Source of the DNA: Methylosinus sporium | Lineage (GTDB): Bacteria > Pseudomonadota > Alphaproteobacteria > Rhizobiales > Beijerinckiaceae | NCBI RefSeq assembly: GCF_003113265.1 | Contig: NZ_PUIV01000033.1 | Location: forward strand, 1 to 42,428 | Direction: 5' to 3' | Length of the DNA: 42,428 nucleotides | Shown here: positions 1 through 8,592 of the stretch, piece after piece | How positions within the stretch are numbered: the stretch's first letter is position 1 | Layout of the letters: each line of letters opens with the position of its first letter | Notes under the pieces: generated by a model | Told to the model about the DNA's origin: nothing | What the model saw: the letters and a program-made list of their open reading frames with translations, nothing else | Databases searched by the model: none | Made by a program: the position numbers and the translations under genes

Positions 1-1
1 G

Positions 2-463
2 ACCCAGGTGCGCGGCCTCACCGCCACGCAGATCGGCGGTCTCTCCGCCGCCTATCTCGACGCCATCGACGCCGGAGACTTCTCCACCTCGCAGATCGCA
101 GGCCTCGACTCGACGGCGGTCGGCAATCTCACCTCGACCCAGATCGGGGCGCTGACTGCGGCCCAGATCGGCGCGGTGTCGGCGAGCGCGATCAATTCGC
201 TGACCACCACCGAGATCGACGCTCTGAGCAGCGCTCAGGCCGCCGGCCTCACCAGGACGCAGCTCGCCGCGCTCAGCACGACGAATTTCACTGCGCTGAA
301 CGCGACGACCGGCATTCCGTCGCTGACGACGTCGGCCATCGCCGGCCTGACGACGACGGATATCTCCGCTCTCACCACGACCCAGGGCAACGCCTTCACG
401 ACAACCCAGATTCAGGCAATGTCCGTGGCTCAAGCTATCGCGCTCGTGTCTCTCGTCGGCTGA
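2..463 (+). CDS. Octapeptide-repeat protein, C-terminal part (5' end outside window)
   Basis: The reading frame is open from the first bases of the window, so this is the end of a longer gene. The visible 154 residues are almost entirely a degenerate eight-residue repeat of the form (S/T)-x-Q-I-x-A-L-(S/T), for example STQIGALT, TTEIDALS, TTDISALT and TTQIQAMS. About 14 units can be counted, and they end in a short hydrophobic tail (VSLVG) before TGA. Ser and Thr are very abundant, and there is no Cys and no recognisable catalytic motif. Regular hydrophobic Ile/Leu spacing suggests a repetitive solenoid or fibre, as in large bacterial surface or adhesin-like proteins, but I do not recognise the family and the N-terminus is missing. 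The next gene downstream is an O-GlcNAc-transferase-like enzyme, which makes this Ser/Thr-rich protein a candidate substrate (inference). Confidence 0.75.
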   Translation, partial: TQVRGLTATQIGGLSAAYLDAIDAGDFSTSQIAGLDSTAVGNLTSTQIGALTAAQIGAVSASAINSLTTTEIDALSSAQAAGLTRTQLAALSTTNFTALNATTGIPSLTTSAIAGLTTTDISALTTTQGNAFTTTQIQAMSVAQAIALVSLVG

Positions 464-548
464 CGTCGGGGGGCGCGAGACGCGGTGACCTTCGTCACGC
501 GTCCGCAACGGCGTTTCGGGCGAAATCGCTCGGGCGCCGCCCTCTCGA

Positions 549-2588
549 ATGGACGTCGACATGCCTGCCCAGCCGAACGAATCGGAGTCCGCCCTCGCAC
601 TGTTCAAAAATGCGGTCGAAAAATCCCTCTCGCGCAAACTGAGCATCGCCGATCTATTCACCGCCGCCGCGCAGCTCAAAGCGGCGGGGCTCGATCGGCG
701 GGCGGTCGAGCTCTACAAGCATTGGATCGCCTTCAACGTCGACGATCCCGTCATCTATGCCGCCTATTTCAACTATGCGACCGCGCTGGCCGACGCGGGC
801 GACCGCTCCGGCGCGATCAATGCGCTGCGTGAAGCGATTCGCATCCAGCCGGATTTCCAGCCGCCTTATATCAATCTCGGCCGGCTGCTCGAAGATTCGG
901 GCCAGGTGGGCGCGGCGGTCGCGCAATGGATGGCGCTGGTCGAGCGCGCCGCGGCCGTCAATGGCGAGTCGGTCGCGCATAAGCTGAGCGCGCTGCAGCA
1001 GACGGCGCGCGTGCTTGAGAGCCTCAATAAGGACGAGGCTGCGGAAGATGCGCTGCGGCAGATTCTCGAGATCGATCCCGAGCGGGAGGAAGTGGTCCAG
1101 CATTGGATCGCGCTGCGCCAACGCCAGTGCAAATGGCCGGTCGTGCAGCCCTCCGAGCGCGTGACCCGCGCAGATCTCGCCAATGGCATATCGTCGCTGT
1201 CCCTCGCCAATCATTGCGACGATCCGATGTTCCAGCTCGCCAAGGCGCATCATTACGAGAAGCGCGCCATCGGCCGGCCGAAGCGCCGGCTGCTCCCGGC
1301 CGAGAAAAGACGCGGCAAGGACCGGCTGCGCATCGGCTATGTCTCATCCGATCTGCGCGAGCACGCCGTCGGCTTCGCGATGACGGATGTGCTCGAATCC
1401 CATGATCGCGCGCATTTCGAGATCTACGCTTATTATTGCGGCATTGCGCGCAATGATCCGACACGCGAGCGCATCGTCGCCGCCGTCGATCGCTGGACCG
1501 ACATCAATGGAATGGACGACGAAACCGCCGCGGCGAAGATCGCCGAGGACGAGATCGATGTTCTCGTCGATCTCAACGGCTACACCAAGGATGCGCGCAC
1601 CAAGGTGTTCTCATTGCGCCCGGCGCCGATCATCGTCAACTGGTTCGGCTTCCCCGGCACGATGGGCAGTCCCTATCATCACTACATCATCGCCGATCCG
1701 GTGATCATCCCGGACGAATCGGAAATCTATTATTCCGAGAAGGTGGTGCGGCTGCCCTGCTATCAGCCCAATGACCGCAAGCGCGTCGTCGCGCCGAACC
1801 GGCCAACGCGCGCCGAGGCGGGATTGCCGGAGAACGCCTTCGTCTATTGCTCGCTCAATGGAATGCAGAAACTCACCGCGCTCACCTTCGATCGCTGGGC
1901 GCGCATATTGACGGCGGTTCCGGGTAGCGTGCTGTGGCTGCTCACCGGCGCGGAGCAGACCAACGCGCGCGTGCGCGAGGAGGCGAAAGCGCGCGGCGTC
2001 GCGCCGGAGCGGGTCATTTTCGCCGATAAAATGGCCAATCCGCACCATTTGGCGCGCTATCCGCTCGCCGATCTCTTCCTCGACAATTTCCCCTATGGCG
2101 CCCATACGACGGCGGCGGATGCGTTGTGGATGGGCGTGCCGATCGTCACCTTCGCCGGCCGCAGCTTCGCCTCGCGCGTCTGCGCCAGCCTAGTGCGCGC
2201 GGCGGGCGTCGGCGAGCTCGCCTGCGCCTCGGCGGAGGATTATGTCGCGCTCGCCATCGAGCTCGGCAAGGACGGGCGCAAGCTCGCCGGGGTCCGAGAT
2301 CGTCTGGCGAAGGTCCGCGAAACGTCGCTGCTGTTCGACACGCCGCGCCTCGTCGGCGAGCTGGAGACTCTCTATCGCAATATGTGGAGCGATTACGAGC
2401 GCGGTGAGCTGCCGCGTCCGGATCTGCGCAATCTCGATATTTATCACGAGATCGGGCTCGATCTCGATCTCGAGAAAATAGAGCTGCTCGGCGACGCCGA
2501 TTATGCGGCGCTCTATGAGCGCAAGCTCGCGGATTGGGACGCCGCCTATCCGATCGCGCCCGATGCGCGCATGTGGCGGCCGCGCTGA
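549..2588 (+). CDS. TPR-containing O-linked N-acetylglucosamine transferase-like (SPINDLY/OGT, GT41) protein
   Basis: A 679-residue protein. The N-terminal ~220 residues are TPR-like helical repeats (e.g. [20 protein letters not shown]). From about residue 258 comes the GT41 catalytic part: [17 protein letters not shown], then [26 protein letters not shown] with DYxxADP-like HHYIIADP, and near residue 513 the nucleotide-sugar motif [19 protein letters not shown]. These motifs are typical of bacterial SPINDLY/OGT homologues, which transfer a sugar (usually GlcNAc) from a UDP donor to Ser/Thr of proteins such as flagellins or adhesins. Start chosen at ATG 549; an in-frame ATG lies at 561. It begins 85 bp after the octapeptide-repeat gene on the same strand, so the two may be co-transcribed. 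Donor and target are not shown by the sequence. Confidence 0.88.
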   Translation: MDVDMPAQPNESESALALFKNAVEKSLSRKLSIADLFTAAAQLKAAGLDRRAVELYKHWIAFNVDDPVIYAAYFNYATALADAGDRSGAINALREAIRIQPDFQPPYINLGRLLEDSGQVGAAVAQWMALVERAAAVNGESVAHKLSALQQTARVLESLNKDEAAEDALRQILEIDPEREEVVQHWIALRQRQCKWPVVQPSERVTRADLANGISSLSLANHCDDPMFQLAKAHHYEKRAIGRPKRRLLPAEKRRGKDRLRIGYVSSDLREHAVGFAMTDVLESHDRAHFEIYAYYCGIARNDPTRERIVAAVDRWTDINGMDDETAAAKIAEDEIDVLVDLNGYTKDARTKVFSLRPAPIIVNWFGFPGTMGSPYHHYIIADPVIIPDESEIYYSEKVVRLPCYQPNDRKRVVAPNRPTRAEAGLPENAFVYCSLNGMQKLTALTFDRWARILTAVPGSVLWLLTGAEQTNARVREEAKARGVAPERVIFADKMANPHHLARYPLADLFLDNFPYGAHTTAADALWMGVPIVTFAGRSFASRVCASLVRAAGVGELACASAEDYVALAIELGKDGRKLAGVRDRLAKVRETSLLFDTPRLVGELETLYRNMWSDYERGELPRPDLRNLDIYHEIGLDLDLEKIELLGDADYAALYERKLADWDAAYPIAPDARMWRPR

Positions 2589-2607
2589 ACGCGCGGCCAT
2601 GCCCATG

Positions 2608-2638
2608 TCATTCGGTCATTCGGTCATAAGTCATTCGG
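2608..2638. repeat. Short tandem repeat at the convergent OGT/dnaA junction
   Basis: Four direct units of TCATTCGG (2608-2615, 2616-2623, an altered TCATAAG at 2624-2630, and 2631-2638) sit end to end in the 42 bp between the convergent genes. The last copy supplies the dnaA stop codon. On the minus strand every unit carries a TGA, so the dnaA terminus is followed by repeated stops. It is probably a slippage product; no function is implied. Confidence 0.7.
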
Positions 2639-4118
2639 CGAGCATTCGCTTCAAGAGCTCGATGACCTCGGACAGGCTCTTGTCCTTGGAGGCGAGATCC
2701 TCGACCTTGCGCACCGCGTGCAGCACGGTCGTATGGTCGCGTCCGCCGAAGCGCCGGCCGATCTCGGGCAGCGAGCGCAGCGTCAGCACCTTGGACAGAT
2801 ACATGGCGATCTGCCGCGGGCGCACGACATTGGCGGTGCGGCGCGAGGAGAGAATATCGGCGCGCGAAATATTGTAGTGGCTGGCGACGAGTTTTTGAAT
2901 GTCGTCGATCTTGACGCGCTTGGGCTCGGCGCTGCGCACGAGATCGCGAATGGCGTTCTCCGCCGTTTCGACGCAGAGCGGCGCGCCGTTCAGCGTCGAA
3001 TGGGCGAGCAGGCGATTGACCGCGCCTTCGAGATCGCGGCCATTGGTGACGATCGTCTTGGCGATATAGGTGACGACCGCCGGCGGCACATGGAAGCTCG
3101 GCTGCGCCTCCTGCGCGGCGGCGATGCGCGCCTCCAAAATCTTCATGCGCAATTCTTCGTCGAGCGGGCCGATGTCGACGCAAAGGCCGCCCTTGAAGCG
3201 AGACAGCACGCGCTCGTCGAGAGTCTCGAGATCGGAGGGCGGACGATCGGCGGCGACGACGACCTGCTTGCCGGCGTCGATGAGCGAGTTCAGCGTGTGG
3301 CAGAACTCCTGCTGAATCGATTTGCCTTGCAGGAATTGCACATCGTCGATGATCAGCACGTCGATGTTGCGCAGCTTCTCCTTGAAGGCGATCGACGAAT
3401 GCTGCGTCAGCGCGGAGACGAAGCCGCTCATGAACTTCTCGGCGGTGAGATAGAGCACGCGGCGCTTATTGTCATTGGCCGAGCGCGCCACCGCCTGCAG
3501 CAGATGCGTCTTGCCGAGTCCGACGGCGGCATGAGTGTAGAGCGGGTTGAACAGCGGATGCTCGCCGGGACGGGCGTCGGCGACGCGACAGGCGGCGGCG
3601 TAAGCGAGTTGGTTCGAAGGGCCGACCAGAAAGGTCGAGAACGACAGACGGCGATCGAGCGGGGAGCCGCCGAAGGACTCGCCGTCGGCGCGCGCGACGG
3701 CGCGCATCGGCGCTTTGGCGGCCTGAGGCTCGAGGCGTTCGACAATGGCCGCAGCCGGCGCCGGCGACGTCTTCTCGACGGCTGCGCCGGAGGCGATTTC
3801 CGCATCACGCGGGCGAGCGCGGCGCGTCGGCGAGCGCACGTCGATGACCACATGGTCGAGCGACGAAAACTCCGCGCACAGCCGCGTGCGGATGCGATCC
3901 GCATAATGAGACTGAATCCAGCTCTTCAAGAATTTCGTCGGCACGGTCAGCAGCGCGGCGCCGTCCTTCAAGCTTTCGAGCTCCAGCCGCGCGAACCACG
4001 AATTATAGACCGCCTCGCCGAGCTCGGCGCGCAACCGCCCGCGCACGCGCTCCCATTTTTGCCGGTTCTCGATCGATAGCTCGCTGGAATTCGACTGGTC
4101 ATCATTATTATCGGACAT
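2631..4118 (-). CDS. dnaA: Chromosomal replication initiator protein DnaA
   Basis: DnaA binds DnaA boxes and ATP and opens the replication origin. The 495-residue product has the four expected regions: an N-terminal DnaB/self-interaction domain (about 20-90), a variable linker rich in Ala/Arg/Pro (95-155), the AAA+ domain with Walker [11 protein letters not shown] near residue 200 and Walker [11 protein letters not shown] near 254-263, and the C-terminal helix-turn-helix DNA-binding domain with the signature [11 protein letters not shown] at about 458-468. The length is normal for alphaproteobacteria. The ATG at 4118 opens [10 protein letters not shown]; the Shine-Dalgarno is weak (GAAAGAAAGCC). 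A perfect 9-bp-arm palindrome lies 25-45 bp upstream. Upstream on the same strand is rpsT, separated by 0.9 kb that contains the rpsT terminator, so dnaA should have its own promoter; I could not locate a convincing one. Confidence 0.98.
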   Translation of the reverse strand: MSDNNDDQSNSSELSIENRQKWERVRGRLRAELGEAVYNSWFARLELESLKDGAALLTVPTKFLKSWIQSHYADRIRTRLCAEFSSLDHVVIDVRSPTRRARPRDAEIASGAAVEKTSPAPAAAIVERLEPQAAKAPMRAVARADGESFGGSPLDRRLSFSTFLVGPSNQLAYAAACRVADARPGEHPLFNPLYTHAAVGLGKTHLLQAVARSANDNKRRVLYLTAEKFMSGFVSALTQHSSIAFKEKLRNIDVLIIDDVQFLQGKSIQQEFCHTLNSLIDAGKQVVVAADRPPSDLETLDERVLSRFKGGLCVDIGPLDEELRMKILEARIAAAQEAQPSFHVPPAVVTYIAKTIVTNGRDLEGAVNRLLAHSTLNGAPLCVETAENAIRDLVRSAEPKRVKIDDIQKLVASHYNISRADILSSRRTANVVRPRQIAMYLSKVLTLRSLPEIGRRFGGRDHTTVLHAVRKVEDLASKDKSLSEVIELLKRMLAE

Positions 4119-4142
4119 GGCTTTCTTTCGCGCAGAAGACGA

Positions 4143-4163
4143 GTCGAGGCGCGCCGCCTCGAC
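4143..4163. promoter_or_regulatory. Perfect palindrome in the dnaA leader
   Basis: GTCGAGGCG (4143-4151) and CGCCTCGAC (4155-4163) are perfect reverse complements around a 3-nt centre, ending 25 bp before the dnaA ATG. In RNA it would form a tight GC-rich hairpin just upstream of a weak ribosome binding site; in DNA it could be a repressor site. It overlaps a GANTC site at 4141-4145. Role is inference. Confidence 0.5.
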
Positions 4164-4391
4164 AGCGTCGTCAGAGTGAAACGGATAGAGCGGTCGGTAT
4201 TGATCGATATGCGCGATCGACGCTTAGGGGACGCTTACAGCCTGATCGGAGGACCCGCGGAACATTCGCCGAGGTCGAGTGGATTGCATCCATCCTTTCG
4301 ACCGCGGCCTCGCGCATCATGCCGCTGCGCCGAGTCGTCGCTCGTTCTCGTGTCGGCTCGCCGCCCAAAAGCCATCACATCACCCCTACAT

Positions 4392-4417
4392 CCGCGACGA
4401 GCGAAAGCTCGTCGCGG
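4392..4417. repeat. 11-bp-arm inverted repeat with GAAA loop
   Basis: CCGCGACGAGC (4392-4402) pairs perfectly with GCTCGTCGCGG (4407-4417) around GAAA, a stable GNRA tetraloop when read on the plus strand. No T-run follows on either strand, so it is not a typical intrinsic terminator. It may be a structured RNA element or a protein-binding palindrome upstream of dnaA. Confidence 0.55.
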
Positions 4418-4495
4418 TCCTGATAATCGGATCTGAAGATACGCGGACAGAAACGCACCCAGCGGGAATTTTAGCCGATGCATTCATGGTGTGGT

Positions 4496-4519
4496 CGACG
4501 CATTCCCCAAAATGCGTCG
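4496..4519. repeat. 9-bp-arm inverted repeat
   Basis: CGACGCATT (4496-4504) and AATGCGTCG (4511-4519) are perfect inverted arms around CCCCAA. It lies about 375 bp upstream of dnaA, with no T-tract beside it. Function unknown. Confidence 0.5.
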
Positions 4520-4896
4520 GGCAGTCTATCGCAGAGAAGGTGTCGCTTACGGGCCTACATTCGTTCACTCACCCCTCCGAGCGACGCCGGTCCTCAGCGC
4601 CACGCCACGTTTTGAACCTACACGCCCGCTTTTGCGCACGCAACGATGGTCGAGCCGCAGAAGGCGCGGATCGACGCCGCATCGCCGCCGCAGTCACGCG
4701 TTTCGCCTGGATAAAGTCATGATTCGCCGCTCAGAAAAATTAATGGCCCGTCGAGGCGCCGACGAGCGTTCCGCGCATGAGCGCGGCGCGCGCTGCGGCA
4801 AAGAAGCCGTGTCAACCCCGGCAAGCGCTGACGGCGCAACGAGCCTTTAACGCAATTAACTGTTTTTAAACCATATACGCTGCGCACAAGAAAAGC

Positions 4897-4917
4897 GTGT
4901 GAAAAAAAATCTCACAC
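4897..4917. repeat. AT-rich inverted repeat near the rpsT terminator
   Basis: GTGTGA (4897-4902) and TCACAC (4912-4917) flank an A-rich 9-nt spacer, inside the most AT-rich stretch of the dnaA-rpsT region. The half-site spacing of about 1.5 helical turns fits a dimeric regulator, but no regulator can be named. Confidence 0.35.
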
Positions 4918-4971
4918 TACGCAGACTAGCGGAATCGGTTTCTCCGTTCGTCGAACAATTACGCAGAACGC

Positions 4972-4997
4972 AAAAAAGCCCGGCGGAGCCGGGCTTT
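4972..4997 (-). terminator. Intrinsic terminator of rpsT
   Basis: On the minus strand AAAGCCCGGC, a 3-nt loop and GCCGGGCTTT form a 10-bp stem (plus coordinates 4975-4997) that runs into TTTTTT (4972-4977). It begins 28 bp after the rpsT stop codon. Confidence 0.9.
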
Positions 4998-5025
4998 CGA
5001 AACGTGCTGTCTGGTTAAGAAAAGA

Positions 5026-5292
5026 TCAGGCCGAAAGCGCTTTCACGCGCGCCGTCAGGCGGGACACTTTCCGCGATGCGGTATTCTTGTGAATGACGCC
5101 ATGCTGCGCGGCGCGCATCACGACCGGCGCGACGCTCTTGAGCACGGCGGCCGCCGTCGCGGCGTCGCCGCTCGCGATCGCCTCCTCGACCTTGCGCACC
5201 TGCGTGCGCAGCTGGCTGCGACGCGCGCGGTTGACGGCCGTGCGCCGGGCGATCTTGCGGACGGCCTTCTTGGCCGAGCTTGTGTTGGCCAT
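5026..5292 (-). CDS. rpsT: 30S ribosomal protein S20
   Basis: An 88-residue, very basic and alanine-rich protein beginning [17 protein letters not shown] and ending [12 protein letters not shown], the usual length and pattern of bS20, which binds 16S rRNA early in 30S assembly. A longer ORF reaches 5346, but the ATG at 5292 is preceded by GAAGGAAC at the right distance and opens the conserved MANT(x)SAKK N-terminus. It has its own promoter (5379-5408), an 80-nt leader with a terminator-like hairpin (5337-5367) and a clean terminator (4972-4997). It lies upstream of dnaA on the same strand. Confidence 0.97.
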   Translation of the reverse strand: MANTSSAKKAVRKIARRTAVNRARRSQLRTQVRKVEEAIASGDAATAAAVLKSVAPVVMRAAQHGVIHKNTASRKVSRLTARVKALSA

Positions 5293-5336
5293 CTGTGTTC
5301 CTTCGACGGTCGAGGCGAAGGGCGGGGTCGCCGCCC

Positions 5337-5367
5337 AAAAAAGCAAAGCGGCCGCGAAATCGCGGCC
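5337..5367 (-). promoter_or_regulatory. Terminator-like hairpin in the rpsT leader
   Basis: On the minus strand GGCCGCGA/TCGCGGCC (5350-5367) forms a stem with a very short loop, followed by GCTTTGC and six T residues (5337-5342). It starts only a few nucleotides after the predicted rpsT transcription start and 45 bp before the rpsT ATG. It could be a leader attenuator for S20, which autoregulates its synthesis in E. coli, or simply the terminator of the upstream enoyl-CoA hydratase transcript. Confidence 0.45.
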
Positions 5368-5378
5368 AGTTCGCGCGC

Positions 5379-5408
5379 CTTATACGCGGGCCGGCCGCGC
5401 TTCGTCAA
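5379..5408 (-). promoter_or_regulatory. Sigma70-type promoter of rpsT
   Basis: Minus-strand TTGACG (5403-5408) and TATAAG (5379-5384) are separated by 18 bp, a good match to the housekeeping consensus. Predicted start near 5372, giving a leader of about 80 nt. It lies between the hydratase stop codon (5429) and rpsT. Confidence 0.7.
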
Positions 5409-5428
5409 TGGCCGGTCGGAACGAGCGT

Positions 5429-6202
5429 TCAGCGATGCTCGAATTTGGGCGAGCGCTTCTCGATGAAGGCCGTCATGCCCTCTTTCTGATCATGGGTCGC
5501 GAACAGGGAATAGAACATTCTCCGCTCGAAACGCACGCCCTCCGACAAGGGCGTCTCATAGGCGCGCTCGACCGCCTCCTTGGCCATCAGCACCGCCGGC
5601 AGCGACAGAGCGGCGATCGTCTGCGCGCTCTTCAGCGCCTCTTCCAGAAGCTTGTCCGCAGGCGCGATTCGGGCGACGAGGCCGCAGCGTTCGGCCTCCT
5701 CCGCGCCCATCAGCCGGCCGGTGAGAACGAGCTCCATCGCCTTGGATTTGCCGATGGAGCGCACCAGCCGCTGGGTGCCGCCGGAGCCGGGAATGACGCC
5801 GAGCTTGATCTCGGGCTGGCCGAATTTCGCCGTATCGGCGGCCAGGATGAAGTCGCACATCATGGCGAGCTCGCAGCCGCCGCCGAGCGCATAGCCGGCG
5901 ACGGCGGCGATGACGGGCTTGCGGGCGCGCGCCACGCCGTCCCAGCGCGCCAGGAAATCGTCGAGATAGGCTTCGGCGACAGTCTTGTCGCGCAGCTCCT
6001 TTATGTCGGCGCCGGCGGCGAAGGCCTCGGCCGAGCCGGTCAGCACGACGCAGCCGATCTCGGCGTCCGCCTCGAAATGCGTCAGAGCGTCGGCGATCTC
6101 GCCGATCAGCTTCGCATTCAGCGCGTTGAGCGCGCGCGGCCGGTTCAGCCGCAGCAGAGCGACGCGTCCATGGCGCTCGATCTCGATCGTCTCGTAATCC
6201 AA
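5429..6202 (-). CDS. Enoyl-CoA hydratase (crotonase family)
   Basis: A 257-residue crotonase that should hydrate trans-2-enoyl-CoA to 3-hydroxyacyl-CoA in fatty-acid or aromatic-acid degradation. Visible: oxyanion-hole segments [10 protein letters not shown] (about 60-70) and [14 protein letters not shown] (about 104-117), and both catalytic glutamates, the first in GGGCEL and the second in [16 protein letters not shown] near residue 135. The C-terminus ends in KRSPKFEHR, like PaaF/short-chain hydratases. Length and domain are complete. It stands alone, 52 bp downstream of the Rrf2 gene on the same strand and about 135 bp upstream of rpsT, so a specific pathway cannot be read from context. 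Confidence 0.93.
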   Translation of the reverse strand: MDYETIEIERHGRVALLRLNRPRALNALNAKLIGEIADALTHFEADAEIGCVVLTGSAEAFAAGADIKELRDKTVAEAYLDDFLARWDGVARARKPVIAAVAGYALGGGCELAMMCDFILAADTAKFGQPEIKLGVIPGSGGTQRLVRSIGKSKAMELVLTGRLMGAEEAERCGLVARIAPADKLLEEALKSAQTIAALSLPAVLMAKEAVERAYETPLSEGVRFERRMFYSLFATHDQKEGMTAFIEKRSPKFEHR

Positions 6203-6253
6203 GGCCGGCCTCCTGCTTTTCTCGAGCGCAGCGCAGTTCCTATTATGCGCTCG

Positions 6254-6700
6254 TCAAATTTCGAAGTCGCCTTCATTCGCCTCGATTTCGCCGAGACCCG
6301 CGGCGACCGCCTGCCCGTGCAGCTCGTCCAGAGTGATCGTGTCCAGCTTGGCCAGCGCCTGCCGTTCCGCCTCCGCAAAGACGGGATCGACCGCGAGCGT
6401 CAGCAGACGCGGCTCCTCGCCGTCCTGCGCCCCCTCCTCCGCGCGCAGAGCCACGCGCACGATCTCGCCGATATAGAGGCGGCGGCGCTCGCGCGCGAGC
6501 TCATAGCCGCCGGCCGGGCCGCGTACGCTCTTCAGAATGCCGGCGCGCACCATGGCTTGCAACATGCTCTCGAGATGGCGCGGCGGCAGATCGTGACGCG
6601 CCGCCAGCGCCCGCGACGACACCGGCCGCGACCGCGAATGCAGAGCAATGTCGAGCGCCGCCAGCACGGCGAGACGCGCGGGACGCGGCAGCAGGCTCAT
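6254..6700 (-). CDS. Rrf2 family transcriptional regulator lacking cluster-binding cysteines
   Basis: 148 residues with an N-terminal winged helix: recognition region [20 protein letters not shown] followed by the wing [13 protein letters not shown], the hallmark of Rrf2 (IscR/NsrR/RirA) regulators. Members that sense iron, Fe-S or NO carry three cysteines in the second half; this protein has no cysteine at all, so it cannot ligate a cluster in that way and may sense something else. Its ATG at 6700 overlaps the dut stop (ATGA, 6697-6700), placing it last in a coaBC-dut-Rrf2 operon. Target genes are unknown. Confidence 0.85.
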   Translation of the reverse strand: MSLLPRPARLAVLAALDIALHSRSRPVSSRALAARHDLPPRHLESMLQAMVRAGILKSVRGPAGGYELARERRRLYIGEIVRVALRAEEGAQDGEEPRLLTLAVDPVFAEAERQALAKLDTITLDELHGQAVAAGLGEIEANEGDFEI

Positions 6701-7203
6701 TCGGCCCCACCCCCGACCGCGTCCGTTCCGGTCGAGCCGAAGCCGCCCTCCCCGCGCGCGGTCTCCGCCAGCGCCTCGGCGCTCTCGACCAGCTCGACGC
6801 GCTCATAGCGCGCGACCACGAGCTGAGCGATGCGCATTCCGCGCGAAATCTCGAACGGATGCGCGCCGAAATTCACCAGCAGAACCTTCACCTCGCCGCG
6901 ATAATCGCAATCGATGGTGCCGGGCGCATTGAGCACGCCGACGCCGAATTCCAGCGCCAGGCCGGAGCGCGGCCGCACTTGCGCCTCGAAACCGGGCGGC
7001 AGAGCGATGGTGAGGCCCGTCGGCACCAGATCGCGCGCGCCCGGCTCGAGCACGAGCTTGCCACCCGGCGCGAGCGCGGCGCAGAGATCGAGTCCGGCCG
7101 CGCCTTCGCTGGCATGAGCCGGGAGGGGAAGGCCTTCGCCATGCGGAAGGCGGCGGACGGCGATCTTGGTCTTCGCGATCTCGGTCTTGGCGCTCTTGTT
7201 CAT
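6697..7203 (-). CDS. dut: Deoxyuridine 5'-triphosphate nucleotidohydrolase (dUTPase)
   Basis: Trimeric dUTPase that converts dUTP to dUMP and PPi, keeping uracil out of DNA and supplying dUMP for thymidylate. All five motifs are present: [46 protein letters not shown] and [11 protein letters not shown]. Start taken at ATG 7203 (MNKSAKTE), which overlaps the coaBC stop by 4 bp; an upstream extension to 7284 would lie inside coaBC. The 168-residue length is normal. ATGA overlaps at both ends show translational coupling with coaBC and the Rrf2 gene. Confidence 0.96.
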   Translation of the reverse strand: MNKSAKTEIAKTKIAVRRLPHGEGLPLPAHASEGAAGLDLCAALAPGGKLVLEPGARDLVPTGLTIALPPGFEAQVRPRSGLALEFGVGVLNAPGTIDCDYRGEVKVLLVNFGAHPFEISRGMRIAQLVVARYERVELVESAEALAETARGEGGFGSTGTDAVGGGAE

Positions 7204-8456
7204 GGCGTTCCCCCGGCCGCGAGGCTTTCGCAAATATACGCGACGAGCCGCGCCGCGACCTCGTCCTTGCCGAGCCGCGGCCAAGATTGCACGCCCGTGC
7301 GCGTGACGAGATGAACCTCATTGCTGTCCGCGCCGAAAACCCCGGCGCCGACGTCATTGGCGACGATGAGATCGCAACCTTTGCGCGCTAGCTTTTCTTG
7401 CGCATGGGCGAGCACGTCGCGCGTCTCCGCCGCAAAGCCGACGACCAGCGCCGGCCGCCCCGCGCCCCTTTGCGCGACGCGCGCGAGAATGTCAGGATTC
7501 TCGCGCAGCGCGAGCGTCGGCGGCGCGCCCGAGGCGCTTTTCTTGATTTTGTCGGCGGAGGGTTCGACGCGCCAATCGGCGACCGCGGCGGCGCCGATGA
7601 AAATATCGGCCGGCAACGCCGCCTCCACCGCCGCGAGCATTTGCTGCGCCGTCTCGACATGGCGCGTGGCGACGCCCTGCGGATCGGCGATCTCGACCGG
7701 ACCGCTCACCAGAGTGACGCGCGCGCCGCCGCGCGCCGCCGCCGCGGCGATGGCGTGGCCCTGCTTGCCGGAGGAGCGGTTGGAGAGAAAACGCGCCGGA
7801 TCGATCGGCTCGCGCGTCGGCCCGGAGGTGACGAGCACATGACGTCCGGCGAGCGGCCCCGGCGCAGCGCCGGGAAGCGGCAAGCGCGTGTCCACCCGCA
7901 GCGCCGCCTCTATCGCGGCGACAATGGCGAGCGGCTCCGCCATGCGGCCGGGGCCATATTCGCCGCAGGCCATCTCGCCCTCGTCGGGACCGACGAACAG
8001 CGCGCCGTCGCCGCGCAAGATCGCGACATTGCGCTGCGTCGCCGGATGCAACCACATGCGCAGATTCATCGCCGGCGCGACCAGCGTCCGCTTATCCGTG
8101 GCGAGCAGGAGCGTCGTCGCCAGATCATCGGCGAGCCCCTGCGCCATGCGCGCCAGAAGATGCGCCGTCGCCGGCGCGACGACGACGAGATCGACCTCGC
8201 GCGAGAGCCTTATATGGCCCATCTCCTGTTCATCGGTGAGCGAGAAGAGGTCCTCATAGACACGCTCGCCGGTGAGGCTGGCGAAGGAGAGCGGCGTGAC
8301 GAAGCGCGCCGCCGCCGCGGTGAGGACCGCGCGCACCGCGGCGCCGCGCTCGCGCAGTCGGCGCACCAGATCGAGCGCCTTATAGGCGGCGACGCCGCCG
8401 CCGACGACGAGCAGAATGCGCTTGCCCGAAAGGCTCTGTGGATCGGAAAAGACCAC
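7200..8456 (-). CDS. coaBC: Bifunctional phosphopantothenoylcysteine decarboxylase / phosphopantothenate-cysteine ligase
   Basis: A 418-residue fusion catalysing two steps of coenzyme A synthesis. The N-terminal flavin-dependent CoaC part (about 1-180) starts [16 protein letters not shown], has the catalytic histidine context MGHIRLS, the PAMN flavin/substrate motif ([10 protein letters not shown]) and the catalytic cysteine in [16 protein letters not shown]. The C-terminal CoaB ligase part (about 205-418) opens [17 protein letters not shown] and contains the SNRSSGKQG motif. It is followed by dut with a 4-bp overlap, a coaBC-dut pairing seen in many proteobacteria. The region upstream is shared with the divergent gene at 8593. 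Confidence 0.97.
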   Translation of the reverse strand: MVFSDPQSLSGKRILLVVGGGVAAYKALDLVRRLRERGAAVRAVLTAAAARFVTPLSFASLTGERVYEDLFSLTDEQEMGHIRLSREVDLVVVAPATAHLLARMAQGLADDLATTLLLATDKRTLVAPAMNLRMWLHPATQRNVAILRGDGALFVGPDEGEMACGEYGPGRMAEPLAIVAAIEAALRVDTRLPLPGAAPGPLAGRHVLVTSGPTREPIDPARFLSNRSSGKQGHAIAAAAARGGARVTLVSGPVEIADPQGVATRHVETAQQMLAAVEAALPADIFIGAAAVADWRVEPSADKIKKSASGAPPTLALRENPDILARVAQRGAGRPALVVGFAAETRDVLAHAQEKLARKGCDLIVANDVGAGVFGADSNEVHLVTRTGVQSWPRLGKDEVAARLVAYICESLAAGGTP

Positions 8457-8592
8457 GCGACGGCTCCGCTGGCGATGGAAGGGCGGCAGAATACTCTTTT
8501 TCGCGCCGGCCCGGAAAGGGCGCGGGCCATCGAAGCCGTATCCGGTCGCGACGCCTTGGTCTATATTCGCGAGCGCCCGCGCGAGGGAAGGG

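Larger units (their letters stand above)
4119..5025. other. Gene-free dnaA-rpsT intergenic region
   Basis: About 900 bp without a believable coding sequence; the short ORFs on both strands show no family resemblance. It holds the rpsT terminator (4972-4997), an AT-rich stretch around 4847-4930 that stands out from the GC-rich surroundings, and four clear inverted repeats (4143-4163, 4392-4417, 4496-4519, 4897-4917). GANTC sites, the target of the alphaproteobacterial CcrM methylase, occur at 4141-4145 (GAGTC, in the dnaA leader) and 4721-4725 (GATTC). I looked for 9-mers close to TTATCCACA and found none convincing, so an origin cannot be claimed. The region must contain the dnaA promoter. 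Confidence 0.6.

Noticed and set aside
4809-4816. TTGACA on the minus strand as a dnaA -35 box
   Set aside because: The positions 16-19 bp downstream are GC-only with no -10-like hexamer.
4119-5025. Replication origin next to dnaA
   Set aside because: No convincing DnaA-box 9-mers found by eye, and in many alphaproteobacteria the origin is not at dnaA; kept only as a gene-free region with inverted repeats.
5093-6808. 571-codon plus-strand frame opposite rpsT, the hydratase and the Rrf2 gene
   Set aside because: It crosses three well-supported minus-strand genes and shows no family resemblance.
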